64,000 nt of DNA, from NCBI RefSeq assembly GCF_009687865.1, contig NZ_BLAE01000006.1:186001-250000 (forward strand), written 5' to 3'. The position numbers were made by a program, and so were the translations under genes. Source of the stretch: Acrocarpospora macrocephala (lineage in GTDB: Bacteria > Actinomycetota > Actinomycetes > Streptosporangiales > Streptosporangiaceae). A model generated the notes under the pieces. The model did no database searches and had not been told where the DNA came from. It saw only the letters and a program-made list of their open reading frames with translations. Positions 1-8,092 of the stretch are shown one piece after another (position 1 is the first letter of the stretch; every line of letters begins with the position of its first letter).

Positions 1-87
1 CTCACTCCCGCCGACCGGCGTGCGCTCATCGAGCAACTCCAGGCCCTCGACCTGCGCGAAGACGCCCTCACCTGCTTATCCGGATGA
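1..87 (+). CDS. C-terminal end of an unidentified protein (partial)
   Basis: The window opens inside a reading frame that ends with TGA at 85-87. The 28 visible residues form a probable amphipathic helix rich in Arg, Leu and Glu (RRALIEQLQALDLREDAL) and end in CLSG. The frame has no start in the window. This is too short to name; a helical C-terminal tail is all that can be said. From here to the lipoprotein stop at 220 there is only spacer, with a short direct repeat (cttcatcacca) around 140-175. Confidence 0.45.
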   Translation, partial: LTPADRRALIEQLQALDLREDALTCLSG

Positions 88-219
88 TCCCCATCCCGGG
101 CAGATGGACGGGGACCGGATTACCTCGGAAGCGCGACCTTTCATCACCAAAGATCCCTTCATCACCAAGGGTCACTAAGGGACGACATCCACGCGCTGAC
201 AGCTCGGCGGATGACCGCG

Positions 220-609
220 TCACTCAGGGTTGCACCACATGCTGACCGCGGCCACGAAACCCTCTGCCTTGGGCAGGTCCACGGCCAGCTGGTCGGCCGC
301 GAACTGGGAGAACGTCATGGGGTCGTCGGGCGAGGCGATGATCTTCTCGCACACCTGGATTCCGACCGAAAGAGCCTGGACCTCGTTGGTGGCCAACCCC
401 GCGTCGACCTCTTTCAACGCCGTGAGGAACTCCTGCTTCTGGGCGTCGGAGAGTTCGGGAGCGGCGGCGATCGTGATGGCCGACTCCGTCGGGTTCGCCG
501 CCGCCGAACTGGCGACGGTGCCGGGGTCCGCGGGAGCCGCGGTGTCCGTCCCGGAACACCCAGCAAGGGCAAAGACGGCAACAGCAAAAACTGGAACGAG
601 TCGATTCAT
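220..609 (-). CDS. DUF732-like secreted lipoprotein
   Basis: This is a 129-residue exported protein. It starts MNRLVPVFAVAVFALAGC, a typical lipoprotein signal peptide whose lipobox LAGC predicts lipidation of Cys18 and anchoring to the outer face of the membrane. A Ser/Ala/Pro-rich linker follows. The C-terminal half is a small helical domain (FLTALKEVDAGL, then GIQVCEKI, ending in SMWCNPE) with two Cys placed as in the DUF732 family of actinobacterial secreted proteins, where they probably form a disulfide. The family has no established biochemical role. It is monocistronic; 610-876 upstream holds no other gene. Confidence 0.75.
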   Translation of the reverse strand: MNRLVPVFAVAVFALAGCSGTDTAAPADPGTVASSAAANPTESAITIAAAPELSDAQKQEFLTALKEVDAGLATNEVQALSVGIQVCEKIIASPDDPMTFSQFAADQLAVDLPKAEGFVAAVSMWCNPE

Positions 610-876
610 GAAAAATCACCCTAACGCCCACCCCACCACTAGGTGGGGCGGGCGAGGAATGTCGTGCTATCGGCAGCCCACTACTGCTGGAAGTGGCAGA
701 TCGCAGGTGAGGGACCATACGTTAACCCTCGGATGAGGACAGATCAGGAAGGATGGCTTACCACTCCATAACGATCAGTCATCGGCCGCGTCACAACCTA
801 GCGGTATCGGCGCTGGCACGGTCAACTGCTTGCGGCGACCGTGGTCAAGGGTGACGCGGCGCGACAGGAGACGACG

Positions 877-1122
877 ATGCAACAGTGGCTCCGTTCGAGC
901 CCCCTACCGACGATCTGGCCCGCGGATCGGTACGAGGTGCGCTGCACCCGTCCGGCCCCCGATTTCACCACGGTGGACCGCTACCATTTCGCCGAGTTCG
1001 CCCACGAAGCGGCGGAAGGAGTCCAGGCAGCCGGCCTGGCGACTCAGATCGTGGTGGTCCGCCTCGAGGACGGCATCGTCCTGTTCGAGCAAGGGATGAC
1101 GGTTCCGTTAGAAGCCTGGTGA
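877..1122 (+). CDS. Small hypothetical protein ahead of the NUDIX-NYN gene
   Basis: This is an 81-residue protein of unknown function. The ATG at 877 is chosen because AGGAG lies six bases upstream; an in-frame GTG at 841 has no comparable ribosome binding site. The sequence looks like a compact alpha/beta fold, with a beta strand near the end (QIVVVRLEDGIVLFEQG), and is soluble with no signal or membrane segment. It ends 14 bases before the next gene, so the two are probably co-transcribed. No family recognised. Confidence 0.6.
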   Translation: MQQWLRSSPLPTIWPADRYEVRCTRPAPDFTTVDRYHFAEFAHEAAEGVQAAGLATQIVVVRLEDGIVLFEQGMTVPLEAW

Positions 1123-1136
1123 GCGAAACTGGACTC

Positions 1137-2006
1137 ATGGCGGAAAAGGATGGTGACGGCTGGGCCCGATGTGATCGGGGGCACCAACATTGGGGCGTGC
1201 ACGGCGCGGCCGGCTTGCTCGCCGTCCACCACACCCCCGAAGGTCCGTACGTGCTGATGCAAAAACGCTCCTGGTGGAGCCACCACGGCGGGACGTGGGG
1301 GCTGCCCGGCGGAGCGCGCGACAGCCACGAGGACGCGATCGCCAGCGCCCTGCGCGAGGCTCACGAGGAGGCCGCCCTCACCGGCGACCGGCTTCGCGTG
1401 CAGGGCGTCTATCTCGACGATCACGGCGGCTGGACGTTCCACACCGTGATCGCCGAGGCGTCCGAGCTGCTGTTCGCCGCGCCCGCCAACGGGGAGAGCA
1501 TCGCCTTGCGCTGGGTCTCCGCCGACCGGATCAACCGCAAGAAGCTCCACCCCGGCTTCGCCGAAACCTGGCCGCAGGTGCGGCCCACGCTGGACCCGCT
1601 CGTCCTCATCCTGGACATGGCCAACATCATCGGCGCCCGCGCCCAGCACGGCTGGTGGCGCGACCGGGCCGGCGCGACGACCCGGCTGCTGGAGGAGCTG
1701 AGCGCGCTCGCCGACCGAGGCCTCCAGCGCCCGATCGACGGCGTCCCCGACCTCGCCTGGCGTTACCCCCGCATGGTCGCCGTCGTCGAGGGCGCGGCCC
1801 GCGCCGCCACCCCGCCGCCGCTCAACCCCGCCCTGTCCGTCCTGCCCGCGCCCGGCAGCGGCGACGACACGATCGTCGAGGTGGTCGGCGCCGTACGCCC
1901 CTGGGAACGCGCCCTGGTCATCACCGCCGACCGCGGTCTACGCGAGCGGGTGACCGAACTGGGCGCCCTGGTCGTCGGCCCGAGCTGGTTGATCGCCCAA
2001 CTCTGA
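1137..2006 (+). CDS. NUDIX hydrolase fused to a NYN/PIN-like nuclease domain
   Basis: A 289-residue two-domain protein. The N-terminal half holds a NUDIX box at about residues 57-80 (G-x5-E-x7-REAHEEAAL), the Mg2+-binding signature of enzymes that hydrolyse nucleoside diphosphates linked to another moiety. From about residue 159 a second domain begins with DMANIIGAR, continues with GDD near 241 and ends with ITADRGLRERV near 262. That acidic pattern is typical of NYN/PIN-fold RNases. The ATG at 1137 is the first after the upstream gene; the frame is open further upstream only as a shadow of that gene. Substrate unknown. The fusion suggests RNA-end or nucleotide processing, which is an inference. 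The cytoplasm is expected. Confidence 0.8.
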   Translation: MAEKDGDGWARCDRGHQHWGVHGAAGLLAVHHTPEGPYVLMQKRSWWSHHGGTWGLPGGARDSHEDAIASALREAHEEAALTGDRLRVQGVYLDDHGGWTFHTVIAEASELLFAAPANGESIALRWVSADRINRKKLHPGFAETWPQVRPTLDPLVLILDMANIIGARAQHGWWRDRAGATTRLLEELSALADRGLQRPIDGVPDLAWRYPRMVAVVEGAARAATPPPLNPALSVLPAPGSGDDTIVEVVGAVRPWERALVITADRGLRERVTELGALVVGPSWLIAQL

Positions 2007-2075
2007 GCATGCACAGCAAAACCGGGACAGACGTCCAGCAGGGGGATCTCGGCGTCTGCCCCGGTTCCAGGTCTG

Positions 2076-2726
2076 TCAGCGCTTGGCGCGCGGGACCAGC
2101 GGGGAGAGGATCCGGTGCAGGTTGCCGTGCTTCTTGGCGTACGCGAAGATCAACGCGACGGGGAGGAGCAGGGCGCCCGCGGCCACGGGGTCGGGGGTGG
2201 AGGCATCGCCCGGCATGGGCGGAATCGGCTTGGTCTGCGCGGTGGCCGCGACGGCCTTCGCCTGGTTCTCCCGGACCTGGTCCGGGTATCCGTACCCGAC
2301 GATCGTGTCGTGATCGCGGATCTTGCTCACCACCGCGTTGGAGATGTTCCCCTCGATGGTGCGAATCTCGGTGTCGCTGATGACGGACTTCACCAGGCCG
2401 ACGTGGTCGATCGCGTTCACGTTCTTGGAGTGACCCCAGTCGAAGAAGACGACGGCGCCGGGCTTGGGAGTGCTGCCCCAGGCCCCCTGCTTCTGGAACC
2501 ACTTGGCGTGGTCGGGGGTCCAGGCGAACTGGCCGACGTTCTCCGCCTGGCCGGTCTGGTGAGCCGCCCAGGAGACGAACATGTCGCACCAGGCGGCATC
2601 CTTGAATCCGGGCTTCTTGGCGACATGCGTGCCGAACCACTCGCCGAACTTCGAGGCACCGTTCACTTCGGCGTATCCCAGCTGGGAGTCGGCCACCTTG
2701 AGCAGGGCGTCGCTGTAAGTCGTCAT
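2076..2726 (-). CDS. CHAP-domain amidase/endopeptidase-like protein with C-terminal membrane segment
   Basis: This is a 216-residue protein. Residues 1-160 form a CHAP (NlpC/P60-like) cysteine peptidase or amidase domain. The likely catalytic Cys47 lies in AAWCDMFVSW, the His108 in AIDHVGLV and the third polar residue at E125/N127 in TIEGN. CHAP enzymes usually cut peptidoglycan cross-bridges. After a Pro/Ala linker comes one hydrophobic helix at about 175-197, followed by a Lys/Arg-rich tail. There is no N-terminal signal peptide, which is unusual for a wall hydrolase and suggests tail-anchored or holin-like topology. The ATG at 2726 is used; a TTG three codons upstream is possible. Confidence 0.75.
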   Translation of the reverse strand: MTTYSDALLKVADSQLGYAEVNGASKFGEWFGTHVAKKPGFKDAAWCDMFVSWAAHQTGQAENVGQFAWTPDHAKWFQKQGAWGSTPKPGAVVFFDWGHSKNVNAIDHVGLVKSVISDTEIRTIEGNISNAVVSKIRDHDTIVGYGYPDQVRENQAKAVAATAQTKPIPPMPGDASTPDPVAAGALLLPVALIFAYAKKHGNLHRILSPLVPRAKR

Positions 2727-3142
2727 TGGTTCCAAGAGCGATACTCCGGCTTTACGAGACCGCGCCGCAGGACGGCAAGCCTGGAGCTGCTTTTTGTAGA
2801 CAGTGGGGCTGTGTCCGCTTTGCCAAACGGGGGTGACCGAGAGCGCGGACCTTGCGGCTTCTTGGGTCGAGGATTAACCGCGACCCCTCCAACATATCCA
2901 CGCTCAAGACCAGGTCAACCCAGGTGCGCACATCTTTGCCTTCGGGCATCTATTCCCCGTACCGCGTAAAAAAGCCAGGAGCGACGCGCCTTGGGCAATG
3001 GTTGACCCAGCGGGCGGGGAATCACACGGGGGCGGGTGCGTAATTTTGCGCAGAAGAAGGCGATGACAGGCCTCTACGCTCGTCGAAACCTCACCGTCCG
3101 GGCGGTCCCGGTCCGGTCTCCGGTAAAGGACGAGCACCGCAC
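2727..3142. other. Intergenic spacer with no supported gene
   Basis: This is the shared upstream region of the CHAP gene (leftward) and the membrane-anchored protein gene (rightward). Short open frames exist on both strands but none has a ribosome binding site, a recognisable domain or typical codon use. It presumably holds the two divergent promoters; no clear -35/-10 pair was identified. Confidence 0.5.
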
Positions 3143-3847
3143 ATGTGGCCACCGCAACCGCCCCAGGATCAGCAGAGAAACCCCTGGCAGCTGCCCAGCC
3201 CCGGCGGATATCCGCAGGACACCATCGGGCCTCCGCCGCCTCCGGCGAAGACGTCATTGGCCCCGTGGATCGTGGGCGCGGCCACCCTCGTCGGCGTGAC
3301 GGCGATCATGGTCGCGTCGATCGTGGCAGCGGGCAACAAGGCCGCCACCCAGCAACCCGCGGCGGTCATCACGCAGACCACCGCCAGTCCGAGCCCGACC
3401 CCTATCAGATCGCGCAAGGTCGTCACAGCCGACGACAAATCCGCCCAGGTGACCGTCCCCAACGACTGGAAGCCCTACGAGCTCAACCCGATCGGCAAGA
3501 TCGAGCTGGTGGATCCCAAGGTCACGCAATACCTCTTGGTGTTGTCCCAGCCTCGGGAGGATTTCGATGTGGACTTGACGGGGCTCGCCGAGCTCAGCAT
3601 CGATGAGCTGAGCACGTCCATGGACGTGACCCACCAGTCCGAGCCCAAGAGTCTCACCATCAATGGCTCCCCTGCGCTGGAGTACGAGTTCGACATCACC
3701 CTGAACGGCCTCAAACTCGTGTACTGGATGACCGTGATCGAGGGTGCGAAGAACTACCACCGAGTGATGACCTGGACCTTCGCCTCCAACGCCGACCGCG
3801 ACCGGCCCGCCCTCCGCAGGATCACGCAGTCCTTCAAAGGCATCTGA
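3143..3847 (+). CDS. Membrane-anchored secreted protein with Pro-rich cytoplasmic head
   Basis: This 234-residue protein has a Pro/Gln/Gly-rich N-terminal head (about 1-35) and one transmembrane helix at about 38-65 (IVGAATLVGVTAIMVASIVAA). A Thr/Ser/Pro linker leads to an extracytoplasmic domain (about 100-234) that begins with VTVPNDWKPYELN and includes ALEYEFDITLNGLKL and YHRVMTWTFAS. This layout resembles the many actinobacterial proteins with an LpqN/PsbP-like fold outside the membrane. These are common beside secretion or kinase systems, but no partner is present here. Function not known. The ATG at 3143 follows a weak AAAGGA at a longer than usual distance. Confidence 0.7.
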   Translation: MWPPQPPQDQQRNPWQLPSPGGYPQDTIGPPPPPAKTSLAPWIVGAATLVGVTAIMVASIVAAGNKAATQQPAAVITQTTASPSPTPIRSRKVVTADDKSAQVTVPNDWKPYELNPIGKIELVDPKVTQYLLVLSQPREDFDVDLTGLAELSIDELSTSMDVTHQSEPKSLTINGSPALEYEFDITLNGLKLVYWMTVIEGAKNYHRVMTWTFASNADRDRPALRRITQSFKGI

Positions 3848-3925
3848 CGAAATCATGACGCGACAGAGCGTTAAACGCCACTCTCCCAGAGGAAGTGACT
3901 ACTCAAAGTAATCACCCTCCTCGGA

Positions 3926-4228
3926 GTGCCCGTGTTTCGTCGCTTGGTCATCACCTCCATCCTCACCACGCTGGCCATCATGGGCTCGGCCACCACCCTC
4001 CGAAATCTCCAACGTCCGGGCGTGAACATCACTGCTCAGGCAGTCGGAGGTGCAGCATCTCTGCTGTACGGCATCCCCGGCGTCTTCATCGGCGTGAACG
4101 CGGCATACGGAGCGGCCAACCGCTTCCTTTTGCGACAAAAATCCGTTCACGGTCGACCTGGACGCCCCATAGTCCGCCACTCCGGCCACCTTTTAGGCGG
4201 GTCACCGCGAATGCGAGAAATTTCTTAA
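3926..4228 (+). CDS. Possible small membrane protein (doubtful)
   Basis: A GTG-initiated frame of 100 codons. The first 70 residues look like protein: a basic start, a hydrophobic helix (VITSILTTLAIMG), then a Gly/Ala-rich segment (GGAASLLYGIPGVFIGVNAA) that could be a second helix. The last 25 residues are Arg/Gly/His-rich and look like non-coding translation. No convincing Shine-Dalgarno sequence is seen and no family is recognised. It may be a small membrane peptide or a chance frame. Confidence 0.3.
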   Translation: MPVFRRLVITSILTTLAIMGSATTLRNLQRPGVNITAQAVGGAASLLYGIPGVFIGVNAAYGAANRFLLRQKSVHGRPGRPIVRHSGHLLGGSPRMREIS

Positions 4229-4730
4229 CGCCCGCACCTGCCGGATAATCCAGGACACGCGATCGGGTTGCAATCAATCAATGGAGGCGGCGCCACGAGG
4301 AGTAGCACTGAACTACTCCATGCCGCGCCAGAAGCGGATCACTATACCAAAGCTTTTCGCCCCGCGAAGGCATCTTCCCGGTGGAATCTATAGCGAACCA
4401 AGATCATGTTGGGTATGGTTTAGACCATCGCCCTGGCCTCCTGGCAGTGTGGTTCTGGCGCTTTTAGCACCAGAAGCGCCTTTCCAGCGCGACCAAACCG
4501 GAAGCCCGGGCATGAACCACATCGGGGATGGCAGGCTCTGGCCCGGAATCACGGGCATGAGCACCTTCCACCACGGGCCGCCGACCTCCGGCCCTTTCGG
4601 CCGAGAGGACCAACCGCCCATGCACCGCTCGTTACGCAGAATTCACGCGACATCTCGATATTCCGGAAATTTCAACCCCTGCCGCTGACGACATCAGCTC
4701 AAGAATCCCGGACTATCGAAGAGAACAAAA
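4229..4730. other. Intergenic spacer before the MFS gene
   Basis: About 500 bases without a supported gene. Base composition is slightly more AT-rich than the neighbours. It holds one clear hairpin (4457-4480), and the MFS promoter should lie in the last 100 bases. Confidence 0.5.
4457..4480. terminator. Hairpin, possible terminator
   Basis: A 7-bp perfect inverted repeat, ggcgctt and aagcgcc, flanks a 10-base loop and is followed by tttcc. The stem-loop is compact, but the T run is too short for a strong intrinsic terminator. It may be a processing or attenuation hairpin. Confidence 0.35.
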
Positions 4731-6053
4731 ATGAGCGAGCAAACCCTTACCCGACCGGAGCCGGCATCCACCGCGACAACCACTTTAGACGGCTTCAACG
4801 TGACGGCCGACCTGGAAATAAGGGCAATTCCACCAGTGACTCCGGTCCAGCAGACCGAACAGGAGAACCCCGGGCTGGGATATTTCTCCCGGCTCTGGAC
4901 TGCCTCGATCTGCTCCGGCGTGGCCTTCCGCACGCTCGGCGTGGTTTATCCACTGCTGGCACTGCACTACGCACAGGGGTCGTCGGCGATCGCCGCCTGG
5001 GTCGGTTTCGTCTGGACGATCCCCGGCGTGATCCTCTACCTGCCCGCCGGCGCCATCATCGATCGAGTCGGCCCCCGGAGGGTGATGCTCTGGACCGAGG
5101 CCACCCGTGTGATCGTCATGGCGAGCGTGCTCATTCCCTTCGCCTTCGGGCAGTTCTTCCTGATCCACCTGTTCATCGCCGCAGGTATCGAAGGGTTGAT
5201 GTGGGTCTTCTACACCCTCGCTGAGACCGCTGTGCTGCCGACACTCCTGGACGAACGCGACACGGCGACGAGCGCAGGGCCGTACGCCCGGATCGAGTTG
5301 GGAACGCACGGCGCCGCACTGTCCGGCCGCCCGCTGGGCGGCTTTCTGATGAGCCTGGCGCACTTCGCGCCGTTCCTGCTGAGCTCGGTGCTGTTCATCA
5401 GCTCGTACGTCCTGCTCCGGCGAGTCAAGGCGGAGACGGTGCCCCAACCCGTCGACCGCAATCTGCTGGCCGAAGCCATCGATGGCTTCAAAGTGGTGCG
5501 CAGACGGAAGTTCCTCCTCGCCGTCACCTCCACGACCGCGTTCACCAACCTCATGATCCAAGCTTTGATCATGGTGTTCATCGCCGGCTCCTACGACCTG
5601 TCCCCCTCCGTCGTCGGTCTGGTGCTTTCCGCGAGCGGCATGGGCGGCGTTCTCGGCTCGCTGCTGGCGATGAAATTCACCGTCCCCGCCGGAATGTGGT
5701 TCCTGCAACTGTGGATCTGGACACCGGCCCTGCTCATCGCGGCCACCTGGCACAGCCCGCTCAGCTTCGCGCTGGCCATGTTCCTCAGCGGCCTGAGTGG
5801 CAGCCTGAACAATGTCGCGCACAAGACCTTCGAAGCCGAGCACGTCTCGGACGAATGGCGCGCGCGGGTGGCCAGCGCCTCACGGCTGGCGGGACGGGTC
5901 GCCTCCTCGGTGGCCGCTCCGACCGGCGCCGCGCTCGTCGCCTGGTTCACCGTCACTCCGGCGACCTGGGTGCTGGCCGTGGTGACGCTGTCGGCAACCC
6001 TGTTCGTGACGTTCACCGTCTGGGGGTACGGCAAGTGGCCCGCGCTGCGCTAG
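4731..6053 (+). CDS. MFS family efflux transporter
   Basis: A 440-residue major facilitator. The first 55 residues are an unusual polar extension (Thr/Pro/Ala-rich) before helix 1. The core has about 12 hydrophobic segments. The signature MFS loop between helices 2 and 3 is GAIIDRVGPRRVMLW, near residues 110-125. The best match by pattern is the group of antibiotic or siderophore exporters resembling EntS. The gene converges on the nSTAND gene and shares its stop tetranucleotide CTAG at 6050-6053. Because it flanks a RiPP locus it could export the mature peptide, but it is on the opposite strand and could be unrelated. Confidence 0.85.
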   Translation: MSEQTLTRPEPASTATTTLDGFNVTADLEIRAIPPVTPVQQTEQENPGLGYFSRLWTASICSGVAFRTLGVVYPLLALHYAQGSSAIAAWVGFVWTIPGVILYLPAGAIIDRVGPRRVMLWTEATRVIVMASVLIPFAFGQFFLIHLFIAAGIEGLMWVFYTLAETAVLPTLLDERDTATSAGPYARIELGTHGAALSGRPLGGFLMSLAHFAPFLLSSVLFISSYVLLRRVKAETVPQPVDRNLLAEAIDGFKVVRRRKFLLAVTSTTAFTNLMIQALIMVFIAGSYDLSPSVVGLVLSASGMGGVLGSLLAMKFTVPAGMWFLQLWIWTPALLIAATWHSPLSFALAMFLSGLSGSLNNVAHKTFEAEHVSDEWRARVASASRLAGRVASSVAAPTGAALVAWFTVTPATWVLAVVTLSATLFVTFTVWGYGKWPALR

Positions 6054-8092
6054 GGTCCGATCAGCTCGGCGGCCAGGACCCGAAGATGCACGGGAAGCAT
6101 CGGCGGCGGAGCCGCGAGCGCCTGCCTGGCCAGGCCGGCGGCATCCGACCGATCCCCGGCCAGCCGCCGCAGCCGGGCCGCATAGATCAGCACTGTGGCC
6201 TGGTCAGGGGCCTCCGACAGCGCCTCGGCGATCTCCAGCTCCGCCTCGGCCCGCCGACCGACCTGCCCGAGGGCCAAGGCGCGCGCGGCGCGGGCGCTCG
6301 GATACTGCAACGGACCCAGCTGGTCCAGATCCCGCAGCGCCGCCGCGGGTTCGCCGAGATCGGCCAGGATCTCCCCTCTGGCCCGTAACGCCTCGGCGAC
6401 TCTGCCCTCCTGGAGCAGCAGGCCGTCCAGGATCTCCTTCGCCCGGGACGGCTCCCCGCCGTACCACAGCGCCCAGCCGAGCTGGGTCATGATGCTCACG
6501 TCCCCGCCACCGACCCGATCCAGCGCGGCCGTGAGTTCTCTGACGGCCTGGTCGGGGAACCCCTGGTACATCCGCACCCGGCCGATCGCGGCCAGCAGCC
6601 TGCCCACCGCCTCGGTGGCGTCGCCGAGCCTGGTGAACAGCGTCGCGGCCACTTCATAGTGATCCACCGCCCGCTGAAACTCGTCCTGCTTGTACGCGAC
6701 GTTTCCCAGAAACGATTCGATCTCCGCGTTCAGCTGAAGATCGTCGGCTGTGACCGAGGCGGCGAGTTCGGCCTGTCCACGGGCCACCACGAGATTGCCT
6801 TCCGCCAGGGCGAGCTCAGCCTGGTGCAGGAAATGCTCCGCAGTGGGCGGCCTCTCGTCCACCATCGACGTGTACGCATCCCGCGTGACCCATTCCACCA
6901 GCCGATCGTGGGAAAGCTCGCACCAATGTTCGTCGAGCACCTTCTCGATTCGGAGAATGTTACGGCTGGCGAGAGAGCGAACGATCGCGTTCGGAACTCC
7001 CGCCGTCAGGGTCTGCCCCTGGTAAACGCGCCGGCGGTGAGCCGCCTGATCGACGAAGTTGGCACGCAACCAGGCCTTGAGCCCGGCCGGACCGCCAGGA
7101 TAGGAATGGCTGGCGGCGACCCCCGCCAGCACTCCGTCACCGAATTCCGTCAGCGACGGATCGGTCAGCGCGTATTGGCGAACATGCGCGGAGGTGATGA
7201 GGGTGACCTCGGGTGGCAGCGCCCGCCACAGCGTGGAGCAGGCGACCTGAAGCCGGGCCGGCTCCACCGTCTCCAGCAACGGCAGGTCCGCACCTTCGGC
7301 CGTCGAGGCGGACGCCATGTCCACCATCCGTAAATCCTGGACGAGCGCGGCGGCCACGCCATCGGCGAATGCCCGCCGTGTCGCGGTGAATGCCCGCCGC
7401 GGCTCGGCGAGCGGATCCTCCACCGCGTGAACGGCCTCGGCGCAACTCAACGGAGCGAGCGGAAAATACTCCCGGTCGATGCCGGCCAGCTGCAGTTCGT
7501 ACGATTGAAGCTCACCGAGCAGATCCTCCCTGATGGAGACCAGCAGGCGCAGGTTGGGATCGTCATCCAGCGCCTCCACCAATTGCGCGATGAACCATTC
7601 CCGATAGGGACGCCGCTCGATCGAGTCGATGAACAACTCCTCCGCCTGATCGATCGCGATGAGCACCAGGACCGGATCGCCGTACGGGTCGAGCCTCGAC
7701 AACCGCCTGGCCAGGAAGCCACGCAACGTCATCCGCGCCAGCCGCATCGGCGCCTCCTGCGGCGACCAGGAGGAAAGCAGCGCGAAGACGTGGGGATTGT
7801 GCTCGGGCAGCGCCGGCGTGGGAAACGACGAGCTGTAAATGACCCGGCCGATCGGCAGCACATCGGTCTTGTACGGTTCGATCAGCGGGAGCACCCCCGC
7901 CTGGATCAGCGACGTCTTACCCATCCCCGACGGAGCGTGCAGGATCGTCATCCGATTGGCCTGCCAGAGATCCGACAGCTGATGGGCCTCCTGCTCGCGG
8001 CCGAAGAACTTGCCGCTCTCGTCCGCCTGAAAAGCACGCAGACCCACGTAGGGCTCGTCGATCGAAGCCGCGGGAACGATGTCAGGAATCAT
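6050..8092 (-). CDS. nSTAND-type P-loop ATPase with C-terminal TPR repeats
   Basis: A 680-residue STAND-family NTPase. After the typical entry motif (EPYVGLRAFQ, then FFGREQE) comes Walker A at 53-60 (APSGMGKT), and Walker B near 143-150 (LIAIDQAEELF). The domain resembles the novel STAND NTPase 1 group. Residues from about 400 are helical TPR-like repeats rich in Ala/Leu. STAND proteins work as ligand-triggered oligomerising switches, in bacteria often in antiviral or programmed-death systems; the repeats usually sense the trigger. The ATG overlaps the SIR2 gene stop (ATGA at 8089-8092), so translation is coupled to the SIR2 protein. A SIR2 effector with a STAND sensor is a plausible NAD+-depleting pair, but this is inferred. 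Confidence 0.85.
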   Translation of the reverse strand: MIPDIVPAASIDEPYVGLRAFQADESGKFFGREQEAHQLSDLWQANRMTILHAPSGMGKTSLIQAGVLPLIEPYKTDVLPIGRVIYSSSFPTPALPEHNPHVFALLSSWSPQEAPMRLARMTLRGFLARRLSRLDPYGDPVLVLIAIDQAEELFIDSIERRPYREWFIAQLVEALDDDPNLRLLVSIREDLLGELQSYELQLAGIDREYFPLAPLSCAEAVHAVEDPLAEPRRAFTATRRAFADGVAAALVQDLRMVDMASASTAEGADLPLLETVEPARLQVACSTLWRALPPEVTLITSAHVRQYALTDPSLTEFGDGVLAGVAASHSYPGGPAGLKAWLRANFVDQAAHRRRVYQGQTLTAGVPNAIVRSLASRNILRIEKVLDEHWCELSHDRLVEWVTRDAYTSMVDERPPTAEHFLHQAELALAEGNLVVARGQAELAASVTADDLQLNAEIESFLGNVAYKQDEFQRAVDHYEVAATLFTRLGDATEAVGRLLAAIGRVRMYQGFPDQAVRELTAALDRVGGGDVSIMTQLGWALWYGGEPSRAKEILDGLLLQEGRVAEALRARGEILADLGEPAAALRDLDQLGPLQYPSARAARALALGQVGRRAEAELEIAEALSEAPDQATVLIYAARLRRLAGDRSDAAGLARQALAAPPPMLPVHLRVLAAELIGP

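Noticed and set aside
885-1136. A longer NUDIX-NYN protein starting at 885
   Set aside because: The extra residues are Pro/Arg/Gly-rich out-of-frame translation of the 877-1122 gene.
4020-4140. A Gly/Ala-rich bacteriocin core
   Set aside because: The stretch is hydrophobic but has no leader, no cleavage motif and no adjacent maturation gene on its strand.
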